Of a DNA stretch of 33,443 nucleotides, positions 7,835 through 16,341 are shown one piece after another. Numbering within the stretch: the stretch's first letter is position 1; each line of letters starts with the position of its first letter. The notes beneath the pieces were generated by a model, which did not search any database, had not been told where the DNA came from, and saw only the letters and a program-made list of their open reading frames with translations. Source of the DNA: Acidimicrobiales bacterium (lineage in GTDB: Bacteria; Actinomycetota; Acidimicrobiia; Acidimicrobiales; RAAP-2); assembly GCA_017883135.1 (NCBI GenBank), contig JADGOE010000034.1, positions 1 to 33,443 on the forward strand. Reading direction: 5' to 3'. The position numbers were made by a program, and so were the translations under genes.

Positions 7835-9229
7835 ATGGCGCCCGCGCCTGGTCCCGAGTCGATCTCTGAGCACGCCGGTCCGGCGGCTGCCGATGGTGGC
7901 AAGTCGGTGGACGGCCGGGTCCGACCTCCCGGCGGCGTCCCGCTGGTTGTCACCACCCCGACCGATCGGGGTGCCGAGGGCCCTCGCCACGCCCACGCGC
8001 TGCCCCGTGCGACACGGCGCGAACGGAAGGCCCGGCGGCGCGAGAAGATCCGGCGTCGCGCGACCCCGTTCGGGCGCCATCCGAAGTCGACGGTCGCACT
8101 TGTGGTGCTATTGCTCCTCACGCCGCTATGGGTCTCGCTCGGATCGGCGGCAATCAACCCCGCACTGGGGAACACCGTCGGGGCCCGTCTGACCGAGTGG
8201 GTCCGCGATCACGGCGGCGGACCCGTGGTGACCTGGGCGGAGAACACCTGGTACACCTGGAACGCCCCTCCCAAGGGGGGGAAGCCGGCCACCGGAGCCA
8301 TACCGGCCCCGGCCCGCAGCACGACCACCGTTCCATCGGGACCCGCCCACCTGGCGGTCCCCGTTGCCATCGTTCCCTTCGTCTCCACTCCTACCCCCGG
8401 TGAGGGACAGTGGCATCCGATCGGCCGTACCGTGGGCGGGATCCCCGCCATGTACGCGGCCTACCTGCGTCCCAACGCGGTCAACACCAGCCTGGTCACC
8501 GGGGTGGCATGGATGGACACCAAGCTGCTCGGCGCGAACCTGTACGAGGGCTCCTCGATCCCCGGTACCGGCCAGACCTGGGCCAACATGGCGCCGATCA
8601 CCGGACCCGCTCTCGACACGCTGGCCGCGGCCTTCAACTCGGGCTTCCGGATGCAGGACGCCAACGGCGGCTTCTACGCAGACGGCATCACCGCCATCCC
8701 ACTCAGGGCCGGTCAGGCGTCGTTGGTGATCACCAACGACGGGACACCGACCATCGGGGCCTGGGGAGTCGACGTGGGGATGACCCCTTCTGTGGTGGCA
8801 GTCCGCCAGAACCTCGCGCTCATCGTCGACCACGGCCAGCCCGTCCCCGGCCTCAATGCCAATGACAACTACCAGTGGGGTGCCACGCTCGGCGGCCGGG
8901 TGCAGGTGTGGCGCTCGGGACTCGGCGTCACCGCGAGCGGTGCGCTGGTCTACGTCGGCGGCTCAGGGCTGTCCATCGTCGATCTGGCCAACGTGCTGAC
9001 CCGGGCCGGCGCGCTGCGGGCGATGGAGATGGACATCAACACCGCCTGGGTCAACTTCTTCAGCTTCGACCCCCCCACCGGGCAGCCCGCGTCTGCGGCC
9101 AGTGGCACCAAGCTCACCTACGACGAATCGAGTTCCCCCAGTCGCTACTTCGCCCCATCCGCTCGCGACTTCTTCACCATGTCGGCTCGCACGGTCCCGG
9201 CGCCGAAACCCCGATCTAAAGTGGGCTGA
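7835..9229 (+). CDS. Membrane-anchored phosphodiester glycosidase-like (NAGPA/DUF2233) protein
   Basis: A 464-residue protein. Residues 1-85 are cytoplasmic, Pro/Gly-rich then strongly basic (RRERKARRREKIRRR). One transmembrane anchor follows at ~86-106, so the rest should be outside. The external part resembles the phosphodiester glycosidase domain: AAFNSGFRMQDANGGFYADG, a VRQNLALIVDHGQP strand, then RSGLGVTASGALVYVGG and a final acidic motif AMEMDIN. Characterised relatives uncover GlcNAc-phosphodiesters, and bacterial roles are mostly unknown but often tied to cell-envelope polysaccharides. Here the usual Leu-Asp-Gly-Gly motif is replaced by EMDINTAW, so activity cannot be assumed. ATG 7835 has a short AGGA upstream. 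The frame is open to 7652, but that part is AT-rich at third positions. It may serve envelope biogenesis along with the dprE operon nearby; this is an inference. Confidence 0.72.
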   Translation: MAPAPGPESISEHAGPAAADGGKSVDGRVRPPGGVPLVVTTPTDRGAEGPRHAHALPRATRRERKARRREKIRRRATPFGRHPKSTVALVVLLLLTPLWVSLGSAAINPALGNTVGARLTEWVRDHGGGPVVTWAENTWYTWNAPPKGGKPATGAIPAPARSTTTVPSGPAHLAVPVAIVPFVSTPTPGEGQWHPIGRTVGGIPAMYAAYLRPNAVNTSLVTGVAWMDTKLLGANLYEGSSIPGTGQTWANMAPITGPALDTLAAAFNSGFRMQDANGGFYADGITAIPLRAGQASLVITNDGTPTIGAWGVDVGMTPSVVAVRQNLALIVDHGQPVPGLNANDNYQWGATLGGRVQVWRSGLGVTASGALVYVGGSGLSIVDLANVLTRAGALRAMEMDINTAWVNFFSFDPPTGQPASAASGTKLTYDESSSPSRYFAPSARDFFTMSARTVPAPKPRSKVG

Positions 9230-9302
9230 GCTCGGCCACGCGATGGTCGTACTGGCAGGCCCGTCAGGCCATGCCGGGCGGATGCGGCAAGGGGGAGAGC
9301 CC

Positions 9303-10100
9303 ATGGGGCGTCGAATGCCGAAGGCGAGGTACGAGGCCGAGCTCCTCAAGCTTCAGGCCGATCTGACCACCATGGCCGAGTGGATCCGCGAGACCGGTGC
9401 CCGCGTGGTGGTCGTCTTCGAGGGCCGGGACGCAGCCGGCAAAGGCGGGGTCGTCAAGAGGATCGCCGAGTACCTCAGCCCCAGGGTGTGCCGCATCGTG
9501 GCCTTGCCGTCCCCGACCGAACGGGAGCAGAGCCAGTGGTACTTCCAGCGGTACGTCAGCCAACTCCCCGCTGCGGGTGAGCTGGCCCTTTTCGATCGAA
9601 GTTGGTACAACCGGGCCGGCGTCGAGCACGTCATGGGGTACTGCACCTCCGAGCAGTACCACCGGTTCCTCCAGCAGTGCCCGGTGTTCGAGCACCAGTT
9701 GATCGACGATGGGATCGTTCTCGTCAAGTACTGGTTTTCGGTGAGCGACGATGAGCAGGAGCGCCGGTTCCAGAGCCGGCTCAACGATCCCCTGGCACGC
9801 TGGAAGCTGAGTACGATCGATCTCGAGGCCCGTCAGCGGTGGTCGGACTACTCGAGGGCCAAGGACGCGATGTTCCTCCACACCGACACCCCCGAGTCGC
9901 CCTGGTACGTGGTGGACGCCGAGGACAAGCGCGCTGCCCGGCTCAACTGCATCGCCCACCTACTGGGCCAGGTGCCGTACCAGGCCGTCGATCTGTCGCG
10001 TCTCAAGCTGCCCAAGCGGGTCAAGGACGACACCTATCAGCGTCCTCCCCGCGACCTCTACACCTACGTGCCCGACTACGCCGCCACCCTGGCCGAGTAG
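9303..10100 (+). CDS. ppk2: Polyphosphate kinase 2, class I
   Basis: A 265-residue single-domain PPK2, a P-loop kinase that moves phosphate between polyphosphate and nucleoside diphosphates. Seen are Walker A EGRDAAGKGG (residues 40-49), the PSPTEREQSQWYFQRYV segment, the Walker B/lid FDRSWYNRAGVEHVMG, KYWFSVSDDEQERRF, and the TDTPESPWYVVDAEDK stretch. Length and motifs fit class I, which mostly phosphorylates NDP to NTP at the expense of polyphosphate. Whether ADP or GDP is preferred cannot be read off. The ATG is preceded by a good AAGGGGGAGAG ribosome-binding site. It stands alone between the glycosidase-like gene and the convergent dprE2, with only 35 nt to the latter's stop. Confidence 0.95.
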   Translation: MGRRMPKARYEAELLKLQADLTTMAEWIRETGARVVVVFEGRDAAGKGGVVKRIAEYLSPRVCRIVALPSPTEREQSQWYFQRYVSQLPAAGELALFDRSWYNRAGVEHVMGYCTSEQYHRFLQQCPVFEHQLIDDGIVLVKYWFSVSDDEQERRFQSRLNDPLARWKLSTIDLEARQRWSDYSRAKDAMFLHTDTPESPWYVVDAEDKRAARLNCIAHLLGQVPYQAVDLSRLKLPKRVKDDTYQRPPRDLYTYVPDYAATLAE

Positions 10101-10135
10101 CCGACCCTCCGTGGCGACCGCCCCCGGCGCACTGC

Positions 10136-10897
10136 TCAGCCGGGCATCCGCCGCCAGACCAGCTGGGGGAGCTGGCGCATCACCGCGAACACCCAGCGGA
10201 GCACGGAGGGCACGTAGACGACGCCGGCGCCCGATTCGATGCCCTTGACCACCGCATCGGCCACGGCGTCGGGGGTGGTCGAGAACGGGGCCGGCGTCAT
10301 TCCCTCGGTCATCCGGCCGACCACGAACCCGGGGCGCACGATCATCACGCTGACGCCGGTTCCCACCAGGGAGTCCCCCAACCCTTGGGCGAAGGCGTCC
10401 AGCCCAGCCTTGGAGGATCCGTAGACGAAGTTGACCTTGCGAGCGCGGAGCCCGGCCACCGAGGACAGGACGATCAGGCGACCGTGTCCCTGATGCCGTA
10501 GGCGCCCGGCCACCGCCACCATGGCCGCGGCCAATCCCGTGAAGTTGGTGGTGAGCAGGGAGGCGGTGGCCACCGGATCACGCTCGAGGACGCCCTGGGT
10601 GCCGAGCACCCCGGCTGCGGCGATGACCAGGTCGAAATCGCCGAACCGATCGAAGACCTGGTCGACGAAGGCGAGGTGGTGTTCGATGTCCGTGGTGTCG
10701 AACGCGACCGTCTCGGCCACGTCGGCGCCGGCGGCCCTCGCCCGCTCGGCGGCCTCGGACAGCCGCTCGCTCTCGCGCCCGGCCAGCACCACGGTCCGGC
10801 ACCGGGCCGGAACCAACTTGGCCACGATGGCCTGGGCGAGCTCGGAGGATCCTCCGAGCACGAGCACCGACTGGGGCCGTCCTATTGCATCGATCAT
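10136..10897 (-). CDS. dprE2: Decaprenylphosphoryl-2-keto-ribose reductase (DprE2), SDR family
   Basis: A 253-residue short-chain dehydrogenase with the nucleotide-binding [13 protein letters not shown] at the N-terminus, AAAGVLG after strand 4, catalytic Ser in LSSVAG and the YGSSK catalytic pair. It then carries a VRPGFV turn and a C-terminal hydrophobic stretch ([13 protein letters not shown]) typical of this membrane-associated enzyme. In mycobacteria DprE2 reduces the keto intermediate made by DprE1 to decaprenyl-phosphoryl-arabinose, using NADH. The ATG overlaps the dprE1 stop by ATGA, so translation is coupled and the two partners are made together. The frame is open well upstream, but that is the shadow of the dprE1 tail. 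Its stop lies 35 nt from the convergent ppk2 stop. Confidence 0.9.
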   Translation of the reverse strand: MIDAIGRPQSVLVLGGSSELAQAIVAKLVPARCRTVVLAGRESERLSEAAERARAAGADVAETVAFDTTDIEHHLAFVDQVFDRFGDFDLVIAAAGVLGTQGVLERDPVATASLLTTNFTGLAAAMVAVAGRLRHQGHGRLIVLSSVAGLRARKVNFVYGSSKAGLDAFAQGLGDSLVGTGVSVMIVRPGFVVGRMTEGMTPAPFSTTPDAVADAVVKGIESGAGVVYVPSVLRWVFAVMRQLPQLVWRRMPG

Positions 10898-12504
10898 GTT
10901 CCTGTCCGTTCTGGTGGGGTGGCCGTGCGGGCCGTACCGGCCGTGTCGGTCGTGCGGGTCGTAGAGGTCGTGTCGGTCCTGCGGGTCGTAGAGGTGGTCT
11001 TGGCGGGGGAGGGAGCCCCGCCACCCCGCTTGGGGGCGACCCGCTTCGTCCCCGCCGGCCTGCTCGTCCTCCGTCGGGACCGCCCGTCGGATGTGGACGG
11101 CGCCGACCGGTCGGAACACAGGCCCAGCCGTCGCCCGAGGTCGGATCGGAGCACTCCGTGGGGGTCGACCCGGTTCCGCACGGCGATCCACTCGTCGACC
11201 CGGGGGTACATGGTCCGAAATGTTGCCGGGGCCACGCGCGAGTCCTTGGCCAGGTACACCCGGCCACCGGCGGACACCACCTGCTCGTCCAGGGCGTCGA
11301 GCAGCTCGTCCAGGGCGTGGTAGCCGATCGGGAGATCGAGGGCCAGTGTCCAGCCCGGCATCGGGAAGGAGAGCGGACCGGGGTCTCCGGGTCCGAAGCG
11401 CTTGAGTACCGCCAGAAACGACGCCAACTTCACCGTGGTCAGTCGCTCGATGACCTTGCGCACGGTCTCCCCATGCTCGTCAGGGACCACGAATTGGTAC
11501 TGGAGGAACCCCTTGCTGCCGTACAGGCGGTTCCACTCCCCGACGCCGTCGAGCGGATGGAAGAAGCCGGCCATGTGGTGGGGTTTGGCCACTTGGTGGG
11601 CGGGGGCCTTGCGGAACCAGAACTCGTTGAACGCCCCCACGGTGAGCGGATTGAGGAGCCCGCTGGGCGGGGTGAACGGGACTCGGACCAGGGTGCGGGG
11701 CACGAAGGCCCGGCCTCGGTCCGGTGGCCCCCGGAGGCGTTCGGGGAGATCCTCGGTTCGGGCATGGTCTCCGCGGGTCAGCACTGACCGGCCCAGGCGG
11801 CGGCCGGTCGACTGGCAGTCGATCCACGCCACCGAGTATCGGTACGCGTCGTCACCGGTGAGCATCTTGTCCATCACGCTGTCGAGGTCGGGTGCCCGCT
11901 CGGTGTCGACCAACATGTAGCTGGTCTCGACCGGGATCATCTGGATGGTGGCGGCGGTGATGACCCCGGTGAGGCCCATGCCGCCGGCCGTGGCCCAAAA
12001 GAGGTCCGGATCGGACGCAGGCGAGAGGGTGACCGTCCCGCCGGGTGTGACCAGGGTCATCTCGAGGACGTGGGAGCAGAAGCTGCCGTCGATGTGGTGG
12101 TTCTTCCCGTGTATGTCGGCGGCGATGGCCCCGCCGACGGTCACCAGCCTGGTGCCCGGGGTCACCGGTACGAACCAGCCAAGAGGCACCAGCCGTTCCA
12201 TCAGCGTCTGCAGGCTGACCCCGGCGGCCACGGTCACCACCCCGGAGGCGACGTCCACCTTGTGGATGGCGTCCAGCCAGGTGGCGTCCACGACGGTACC
12301 GCCGGCGTTCTGGGCGGCGTCGCCGTAGCTGCGACCCAATCCCCGGGCGATGATGCCCCGACCCCCTGCCGATTGCGAGGCGGCGGCCTCTTCGATGGCG
12401 CGGCCGACGATGTCGGGGTCGACGGCATGCACCACGTCGGCCGCGGTCGGGGCAGTCCGACCCCATCCGGTGAGAAGGCCCCGGCGCCCGAGCGGCGCGC
12501 TCAC
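10894..12504 (-). CDS. dprE1: Decaprenylphosphoryl-beta-D-ribose oxidase (DprE1) with repetitive C-terminal tail
   Basis: An FAD oxidase of 536 residues that oxidises decaprenyl-phosphoryl-ribose to the 2-keto form. The N-terminal [14 protein letters not shown], the FAD-binding [34 protein letters not shown] and KNHH correspond closely to the mycobacterial enzyme. So do [23 protein letters not shown] and YPRVDEW. The residue matching Cys387 of M. tuberculosis DprE1, the covalent benzothiazinone target, is Ala388 here; the neighbouring Lys is kept (about Lys420). The normal protein ends at about residue 462. Here a 74-residue basic, Ser/Thr-rich tail follows, including three 9-residue repeats. 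The GTG start overlaps the ubiA stop (GTGA), and its own stop overlaps the dprE2 start. Confidence 0.93.
   Translation of the reverse strand: MSAPLGRRGLLTGWGRTAPTAADVVHAVDPDIVGRAIEEAAASQSAGGRGIIARGLGRSYGDAAQNAGGTVVDATWLDAIHKVDVASGVVTVAAGVSLQTLMERLVPLGWFVPVTPGTRLVTVGGAIAADIHGKNHHIDGSFCSHVLEMTLVTPGGTVTLSPASDPDLFWATAGGMGLTGVITAATIQMIPVETSYMLVDTERAPDLDSVMDKMLTGDDAYRYSVAWIDCQSTGRRLGRSVLTRGDHARTEDLPERLRGPPDRGRAFVPRTLVRVPFTPPSGLLNPLTVGAFNEFWFRKAPAHQVAKPHHMAGFFHPLDGVGEWNRLYGSKGFLQYQFVVPDEHGETVRKVIERLTTVKLASFLAVLKRFGPGDPGPLSFPMPGWTLALDLPIGYHALDELLDALDEQVVSAGGRVYLAKDSRVAPATFRTMYPRVDEWIAVRNRVDPHGVLRSDLGRRLGLCSDRSAPSTSDGRSRRRTSRPAGTKRVAPKRGGGAPSPAKTTSTTRRTDTTSTTRTTDTAGTARTATPPERTGT
10918..10998 (-). repeat. 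Three 27-bp tandem repeats encoding the DprE1 tail
   Basis: Units at 10972-10998, 10945-10971 and 10918-10944 encode [18 protein letters not shown] and TAGTARTAT. The first two are near-identical in DNA, the third is diverged. The 27-bp period keeps the reading frame, so copy number can change without breaking DprE1. Confidence 0.8.
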
Positions 12505-13517
12505 CGGGCGTAGGCGCCGATGGCGAACAGGGCGACCCAGCACAGACCGTAGATCTGGAGCCTGTGGTCGCGGATGGCCAGCTCCTCGGGGGCCGCCCCG
12601 GCACCCGAATCGAGGAGGCGCAACACGTGGAGCAGGGCGATCACGAACGGCACGATGGTCAGTTGGAACCAGACGGGGTCGTGCCCGGGGTGCACTTGGC
12701 TGGCCCGCTCGAACGCCCACAGGCAGTAGGCGGTCACCGTGACCGCGGCCGACAGGGTCCGCACCGACCTCAGGAACGTGGGTGTGTAGAGGCCCAGGGT
12801 CTGGCGGATGGCGCCATCATCGGCCTGGCTCTCGGCGAGGAGCTGCTTCTCGCCCGACCGCTTGCCGGTCACGATCAGCAGCGAGCCGAACGAGGCCACG
12901 ATGATGAACCAGTTGGATAGGGCGACTCCCGTGGCGACGCCGCCGGCCACCGCCCGCAGGACGAAGCCGGCGCTGACCGCGGCCAGGTCGAGGATCGCCT
13001 CGTTCTTGAGACCCAGGGAGTACACGATGTTGATCAGACCGTAGAGCGCCATGACCACGCCCAGGTGCCAGCCGGCCAACAGCACGGCCAGCCCTGTCGA
13101 GACCACCAGCAGGCCCATTCCGATCGAGATGGCGAGCGGGACGGCGACCACCCCCGCGGCAACCGGCCGGTACCGCTTGGTGGGGTGGTTGCGGTCGGCC
13201 TTCGCATCGATGGCGTCATTGAGGAAGTAGGTGCCCGAGGCGGCCATGCAGAAGATGCCGAAGGCGGCGGCGCTGTGCCAGAGGACGGTCCAGTGGAGCA
13301 GCACCCCGGCCGCCCCCGGTGCCACGAAGACGAGCAGGTTCTTGATCCACTGGCGCGGACGGGACAGGCGGACGAGTCCCCTGGCGAGGGCTTGCCCGGC
13401 CGCCGCCGAGGGCTGGGCAGCGTGTTCGTCTGGTCTGTCCACAGTTTCAGCCGAAGTGGTCAAGTCGTCCCCTGCGTCGTAGATCGATGCTGTGGGTGCC
13501 GGTACGGAGCGGCCCAC
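12501..13517 (-). CDS. ubiA: Decaprenyl-phosphate phosphoribosyltransferase (UbiA family)
   Basis: A 338-residue integral membrane prenyltransferase of about nine hydrophobic helices. The first catalytic Asp motif reads [19 protein letters not shown], which is the mycobacterial DPPR synthase (Rv3806c) pattern rather than the quinone prenyltransferase one. [20 protein letters not shown] segment and a TGKRSGEK loop follow. It joins PRPP to decaprenyl phosphate, the first committed step towards decaprenyl-phosphoryl-arabinose; a 5'-phosphatase is then needed and is not seen here. The first ~45 residues are hydrophilic. The GTG start has AGGGGG just upstream and a TACCCT -10 candidate 10 nt away. 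The stop overlaps dprE1 (GTGA), making a three-gene arabinan-donor operon in reaction order. Confidence 0.9.
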   Translation of the reverse strand: MGRSVPAPTASIYDAGDDLTTSAETVDRPDEHAAQPSAAAGQALARGLVRLSRPRQWIKNLLVFVAPGAAGVLLHWTVLWHSAAAFGIFCMAASGTYFLNDAIDAKADRNHPTKRYRPVAAGVVAVPLAISIGMGLLVVSTGLAVLLAGWHLGVVMALYGLINIVYSLGLKNEAILDLAAVSAGFVLRAVAGGVATGVALSNWFIIVASFGSLLIVTGKRSGEKQLLAESQADDGAIRQTLGLYTPTFLRSVRTLSAAVTVTAYCLWAFERASQVHPGHDPVWFQLTIVPFVIALLHVLRLLDSGAGAAPEELAIRDHRLQIYGLCWVALFAIGAYAR

Positions 13518-13527
13518 AGACCCCCTA

Positions 13528-13533
13528 AGGGTA
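13528..13533 (-). promoter_or_regulatory. -10 element (TACCCT) for the ubiA-dprE1-dprE2 operon
   Basis: On the minus strand TACCCT lies 10 nt before the GTG at 13517. The region is divergent, with the B12-binding gene starting 116 bp away on the plus strand. No convincing -35 box is seen. Confidence 0.35.
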
Positions 13534-13619
13534 GGGCTTCACCGGCCGAGGAGTGGACTCATCGGCCGGGCAGTCGTCGTGTGCGGGGTCTCGGGTGGGC
13601 CTGACGGTTCGTCAGCGCT

Positions 13620-13625
13620 TAGTAT
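13620..13625 (+). promoter_or_regulatory. -10 element (TAGTAT), leaderless B12-domain gene
   Basis: TAGTAT lies 8 nt before the GTG at 13634 with no Shine-Dalgarno between, which places the transcription start at or within 2 nt of the start codon. It supports GTG 13634 rather than the longer frame from 13553. Confidence 0.5.
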
Positions 13626-13633
13626 CTGCACCC

Positions 13634-14050
13634 GTGAAGCGCCCCTATCGAGTGGTTGTGGCCAAACCCGGACTGGACGGGCACGATCGCGGCGCCAAGG
13701 TCATCGCCCGAGCCCTGCGCGATGCCGGGTTCGAGGTCATCTACACCGGACTCCATCAGACCCCCGACCAGGTGGTCCAGGCGGTCATCCAAGAGGACGC
13801 CGATGCGGTAGGGCTTTCGCTCCTGTCCGGCGCCCACCTGACCCTGGTCCCCCGGGTCATCGAAGGGCTGCGCGAGCGCGGCCGCGGTGATGTCCTGGTC
13901 CTGGTCGGGGGGATCATTCCCGGGGCCGATATCCCGGTGCTCAAGGACCTGGGCGTGGCCGAGGTATTCACCCCCGGCGCCCCGTTGCCTGCGATCGGCG
14001 CATGGCTCGGCGCCGCCCTCGACGAGCGCGAGAGCGGAGTGAACGACTGA
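13634..14050 (+). CDS. Free-standing B12-binding domain protein (methylmalonyl-CoA mutase C-terminal type)
   Basis: A 138-residue protein made only of the Rossmann-like cobalamin-binding domain found at the C-terminus of methylmalonyl-CoA mutase. It has the DGHDRG motif that supplies the lower-axial His to cobalt, then LSLLSGAH and [18 protein letters not shown]. In split mutases such a subunit pairs with a separate catalytic chain. In other cases it is a carrier or a light/B12 sensor partner. No mutase large subunit or meaB gene is present in the window, so its partner is unknown. The start is GTG, fixed by the adjoining TAGTAT promoter element. A 7-bp hairpin downstream (14211-14228) may end its transcript. 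Confidence 0.88.
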   Translation: MKRPYRVVVAKPGLDGHDRGAKVIARALRDAGFEVIYTGLHQTPDQVVQAVIQEDADAVGLSLLSGAHLTLVPRVIEGLRERGRGDVLVLVGGIIPGADIPVLKDLGVAEVFTPGAPLPAIGAWLGAALDERESGVND

Positions 14051-14210
14051 CCCTTCCCGCGAGCTCCGTCGGTGGTGCCTGTCGACTGCGGCCTTCGGAG
14101 CGCCGAACGCCACCAGGACGACTGCAGCCGGTGTCGTCGTGCGTGTTCGCCGGCGTTCCCCGCGCTACCGGGGAGGGCGCACATCCACAGGCAGTAACCG
14201 AATGAAGCAC

Positions 14211-14228
14211 GCGGCCCCCACGGGCCGC
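14211..14228 (+). terminator. Hairpin between the B12-domain gene and sucC
   Basis: GCGGCCC pairs with GGGCCGC around a CCAC loop, a perfect 7-bp stem. No T-run follows. It lies 160 nt past the upstream stop and 52 nt before sucC, so it could be a terminator or part of the sucC leader. Confidence 0.4.
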
Positions 14229-14235
14229 ACAACCG

Positions 14236-14263
14236 TAGGAATACAGAGCACAACATAGGAATA
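14236..14263 (+). promoter_or_regulatory. Direct repeat TAGGAATA, 20-bp spacing, before sucC
   Basis: TAGGAATA occurs at 14236-14243 and again at 14256-14263, two helical turns apart, in an AT-richer patch immediately before the sucC ribosome-binding site (GAGAGGA, 14264-14270). It could be a regulator's tandem site. No -10/-35 pair stands out. Confidence 0.3.
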
Positions 14264-14279
14264 GAGAGGAACTGATCCG

Positions 14280-15428
14280 GTGGATCTTTTCGAGTACCAG
14301 GGTAAGCAGTACTTCGCCCGTTTCGGAATCCCCATCTCCAAGGGTGGGGTGGCCGACACCGTGGACCAAGCCGTCGCACAGGCCGAGGAGTCGGGCTACC
14401 CGGTGGTGGTCAAGGCTCAAGTGAAGGTCGGGGGCCGAGGTAAGGCGGGTGGCGTCAAGCTCGCCAACGACGCCGACGAGGTGCGCACCCACGCCGGCAA
14501 CATCCTCGGCCTCGACATCAAGGGCCATGTGGTGAAGCGGCTGTGGGTCGAGCACGCCTCGGACATCGAGCGCGAGTACTACGCCAGCTTCACCCTGGAC
14601 CGCAGCGCGAAGAAGCATTTGGGCATGCTGTCGGCCGAGGGTGGCGTGGAGATCGAGGAGGTGGCCGTCACCAATCCCGATGCCATCGCCCTCATCCACA
14701 TCGACCCGGTCGACGGGCTCAGCCTCGACACGGCGCGTTCTTGGGTCGACCGGGCCGGCCTCGACGAACCAGCCCGGGCCCAGACGGCCGAGCTCCTGGT
14801 CAAGCTGTACACCTGCTACACCGAGGGCGACTGCGACCTGGCAGAGATCAACCCGTTGATCCTCACTCCCGATGGCAGGGTCCACGCGCTCGATGCCAAG
14901 GTGACCCTCGACGACAACGCCGCCTACCGGCATCCCGAATGGGACGAGTTCGCCGGCAGCGACGTCGAGGACGAGCGGGAGACCCGTGCCAAGGAGCGGG
15001 GGCTCAACTACATCGGGCTCGACGGATCGGTCGGGATCATCGCCAACGGCGCAGGCCTGGCAATGAGCACACTCGACGTGGTCAACCAGTGCGGTGGTTC
15101 GGCGGCCAACTTCCTCGACATCGGCGGCGGGGCCAATGCCGACGTGATGGCAGCAGCCCTCGAGGTGATCAACTCGGACCCGGCAGTCCGCTCCATACTT
15201 GTCAACATCTTCGGTGGCATCACCCGGGTCGACGAGGTGGCCAACGGAGTGTTGGAGGCCCTCGAACGGGTGCACATCAGCTCGCCCATCGTCTTGCGGT
15301 TGGACGGCACCAACGCCATAGCGGGCCGGGAGATTCTGGCCGACCACCTATCCGATCGCCTGGTCGCCGAGCCGACCATGCTCGATGCCGCACGCCGTGC
15401 GGTCGCACTTGCTGGAGGCCAGTCGTGA
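14280..15428 (+). CDS. sucC: Succinyl-CoA synthetase beta subunit (ADP-forming type)
   Basis: A 382-residue subunit, slightly shorter than the usual ~388. The N-terminal ATP-grasp domain starts with the hallmark MDLFEYQGKQYFARFGIP and has VVKAQVKVGGRGKAGGVKLA. The metal-binding ALDAKVTLDDNA and INPL motifs follow, and the C-terminal CoA-ligase-like half has GSVGIIANGAGLAMSTLD and ILVNIFGGI. With SucD it converts succinyl-CoA, ADP and phosphate to succinate, CoA and ATP in the TCA cycle. The GTG start has GAGAGGA nine nt upstream. Its stop overlaps the sucD start (GTGA), as expected for subunits made one-to-one. Confidence 0.97.
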   Translation: MDLFEYQGKQYFARFGIPISKGGVADTVDQAVAQAEESGYPVVVKAQVKVGGRGKAGGVKLANDADEVRTHAGNILGLDIKGHVVKRLWVEHASDIEREYYASFTLDRSAKKHLGMLSAEGGVEIEEVAVTNPDAIALIHIDPVDGLSLDTARSWVDRAGLDEPARAQTAELLVKLYTCYTEGDCDLAEINPLILTPDGRVHALDAKVTLDDNAAYRHPEWDEFAGSDVEDERETRAKERGLNYIGLDGSVGIIANGAGLAMSTLDVVNQCGGSAANFLDIGGGANADVMAAALEVINSDPAVRSILVNIFGGITRVDEVANGVLEALERVHISSPIVLRLDGTNAIAGREILADHLSDRLVAEPTMLDAARRAVALAGGQS

Positions 15429-16315
15429 GCATTTTCGTGGACGAGAACACCAAGGTCGTTGTCCAGGGCATCAGCCCCACCAGTCAGGGCTTGTACCACG
15501 GGCTCCGCAACCGGGCCTACGGCACCCACGTGGTCGCCGGAACCAATCCCAAGCGCGGTGGTGAGGAGATCGAGGGCATTCCGATCTTCGCCACCGTGGC
15601 CGAAGCGGTCGAGGCCACCGGAGCCAACGCCTCGTTCATCTCGGTCCCGCCCAAGTTCGCAGCCGACGCGATCATCGAGGCCGCCGCCGCCGGCGTGCCC
15701 TTCGTGGTGTGCATCACCGAGGGCATCCCTGCCCAGGACGAGGCCCTGGCCTACAACCGGCTGGTCCGAGAGTTCGCCGGTACCCGGCTGCTCGGGCCCA
15801 ACTGCCCGGGGATCATCTCGCCGGGCAGGTGCAACATCGGCATCACGTCAGGGGACATCGCCCTGCCCGGGGGCCCGGTCGGGATCGTCAGCCGCTCGGG
15901 CACGCTGACCTACCAGGCCCTCCATGAGCTCTCCCAGCAGGGGGTCGGACAGACCACCTGTGTGGGTATCGGCGGCGACCCCGTGCCCGGTACCAGCTTC
16001 ATCGACTGCCTCGGGGCATTCGAGGCCGACCCGGACACCCGGGCCATCATGATGATCGGGGAGATCGGCGGGTCCGCCGAAGAAGAGGCCGCCGAGTTCA
16101 TCGCCACCTCGGTGGCCAAGCCGGTCGTCTCCTACGTCGCCGGGGTGACTGCGCCCCCGGGGCGGAAGATGGGCCATGCCGGCGCCATCATCTCCGGCTC
16201 CAAGGGCACCGCCCAGGCAAAGATGGACGCCCTGGCCGCCGCCGGCGTCACCGTTGCCCTCAACCCGACCGAGGCCGGCGAGGCAATGGTCGACATCGTC
16301 CGGAAGCTCGGCTGA
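15425..16315 (+). CDS. sucD: Succinyl-CoA synthetase alpha subunit
   Basis: A 296-residue CoA-binding and phosphohistidine subunit. It opens with SIFVDENTKVVVQGI and the CoA-binding GTHVVAGTNPKRGG, has LLGPNCPGIISPG, SRSGTLTYQALHELS and GIGGDPVPGTSF. The catalytic His is in KMGHAGAIISG near the C-terminus. All key residues of the family are present at normal length. The start is a GTG overlapping the sucC stop by GTGA, so the pair is translationally coupled. A HAD phosphatase gene begins 26 nt after the stop and may be in the same transcript. Confidence 0.97.
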   Translation: MSIFVDENTKVVVQGISPTSQGLYHGLRNRAYGTHVVAGTNPKRGGEEIEGIPIFATVAEAVEATGANASFISVPPKFAADAIIEAAAAGVPFVVCITEGIPAQDEALAYNRLVREFAGTRLLGPNCPGIISPGRCNIGITSGDIALPGGPVGIVSRSGTLTYQALHELSQQGVGQTTCVGIGGDPVPGTSFIDCLGAFEADPDTRAIMMIGEIGGSAEEEAAEFIATSVAKPVVSYVAGVTAPPGRKMGHAGAIISGSKGTAQAKMDALAAAGVTVALNPTEAGEAMVDIVRKLG

Positions 16316-16341
16316 GCGCGCCTCTTCCCTCGGCGGACGCC

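Noticed and set aside
10136-11191. Upstream extension of dprE2 including a 9-residue YDP/DRH repeat
   Set aside because: This is the dprE1 tail read in another frame. The ATG at 10897 overlapping the dprE1 stop gives the normal SDR N-terminus.
13553-13633. 27-residue N-terminal extension of the B12-domain protein
   Set aside because: It covers the TAGTAT promoter element, and the family domain starts right after GTG 13634.
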